Shown here in pieces: positions 6,708 through 6,733 of a DNA stretch of 6,733 nt. Below the pieces are notes generated by a model. The model saw only the letters and a list, made by a program, of their open reading frames with translations. It did no database searches and was not told where the DNA came from. Numbering within the stretch: position 1 is the first letter of the stretch; each line of letters starts with the position of its first letter. The DNA lies in NCBI GenBank assembly GCA_947461645.1, contig CANHMN010000097.1:1-6733 (forward strand), written 5' to 3'. The stretch comes from Chitinophagaceae bacterium. Its GTDB lineage: Bacteria; Bacteroidota; Bacteroidia; Chitinophagales; Chitinophagaceae. Made by a program: the position numbers and the translations under genes.

Positions 6708-6715
6708 TACATTTG
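6708..6715 (+). promoter_or_regulatory. Bacteroidota -7 promoter box (TACATTTG) for a rightward gene beyond the window
   Basis: TACATTTG is a perfect match to TAnnTTTG on the plus strand. It lies 15 bases before an ATG at 6731-6733, the last three bases of the window, which may be the start of the next gene. The box faces away from the prmC box, with 17 bases between them, so the two form a compact divergent promoter pair. The identity of the downstream gene cannot be seen. Confidence 0.4.
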
Positions 6716-6733
6716 CGTGCTTGACTACTGATG

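Noticed and set aside
1..6733. Search by eye for CRISPR arrays, tRNA or rRNA genes, insertion sequence ends and transposase, integrase or toxin-antitoxin genes.
   Set aside because: None seen. The only tandem repeats are the coding repeats of the T9SS protein, and the only strong hairpins are the two terminators.

Overview
The window looks like chromosomal DNA from a member of the Bacteroidota outside the Bacteroides group, such as a flavobacterial, chitinophagal or sphingobacterial lineage. It is AT-rich. It encodes a large secreted protein with a type IX secretion (T9SS) type A C-terminal sorting domain, which is essentially restricted to this phylum. Its intergenic regions carry TAnnTTTG boxes, the -7 element of Bacteroidota promoters, and its genes lack clear Shine-Dalgarno sequences. 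I cannot name the genus.

Layout from left to right. Bases 2-442 are the 3' end of a gene for a probably secreted, beta-rich protein of unknown function, closed by a strong intrinsic terminator (461-489). Bases 628-3579 encode a 983-residue T9SS cargo protein: signal peptide, N-terminal beta domain, CARDB-like domain, jelly-roll (MAM/anchor J-like) domain, eight Cys-containing repeats of about 50 residues, and the sorting domain. It has its own -7 box upstream and a strong terminator downstream (3599-3631), so it is probably transcribed alone.

Bases 3739-5839 hold three genes on the same strand: an SPFH/band 7 membrane protein (stomatin/prohibitin/HIR type), ExbB and ExbD. A promoter box lies just before the SPFH gene. 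There is an 84-base gap before exbB and only 7 bases between exbB and exbD. ExbB and ExbD form the proton-driven motor that normally energises TonB, and no tonB follows here. The SPFH protein may share the transcript.

Bases 5823-6677 on the minus strand encode PrmC (HemK), the release-factor glutamine methyltransferase. Its 3' end overlaps that of exbD by 17 bases. The last 56 bases hold two divergent -7 boxes, one for prmC and one for a rightward gene whose ATG may be the last three bases of the window.

Most of this is ordinary core or surface-protein content, and I do not see a convincing new defence, mobile or RNA system. The points most worth checking are the three-unit super-repeat and dense O-glycosylation-like sequons in the T9SS protein, the SPFH-ExbB-ExbD linkage without TonB, and the possibly leaderless prmC transcript.
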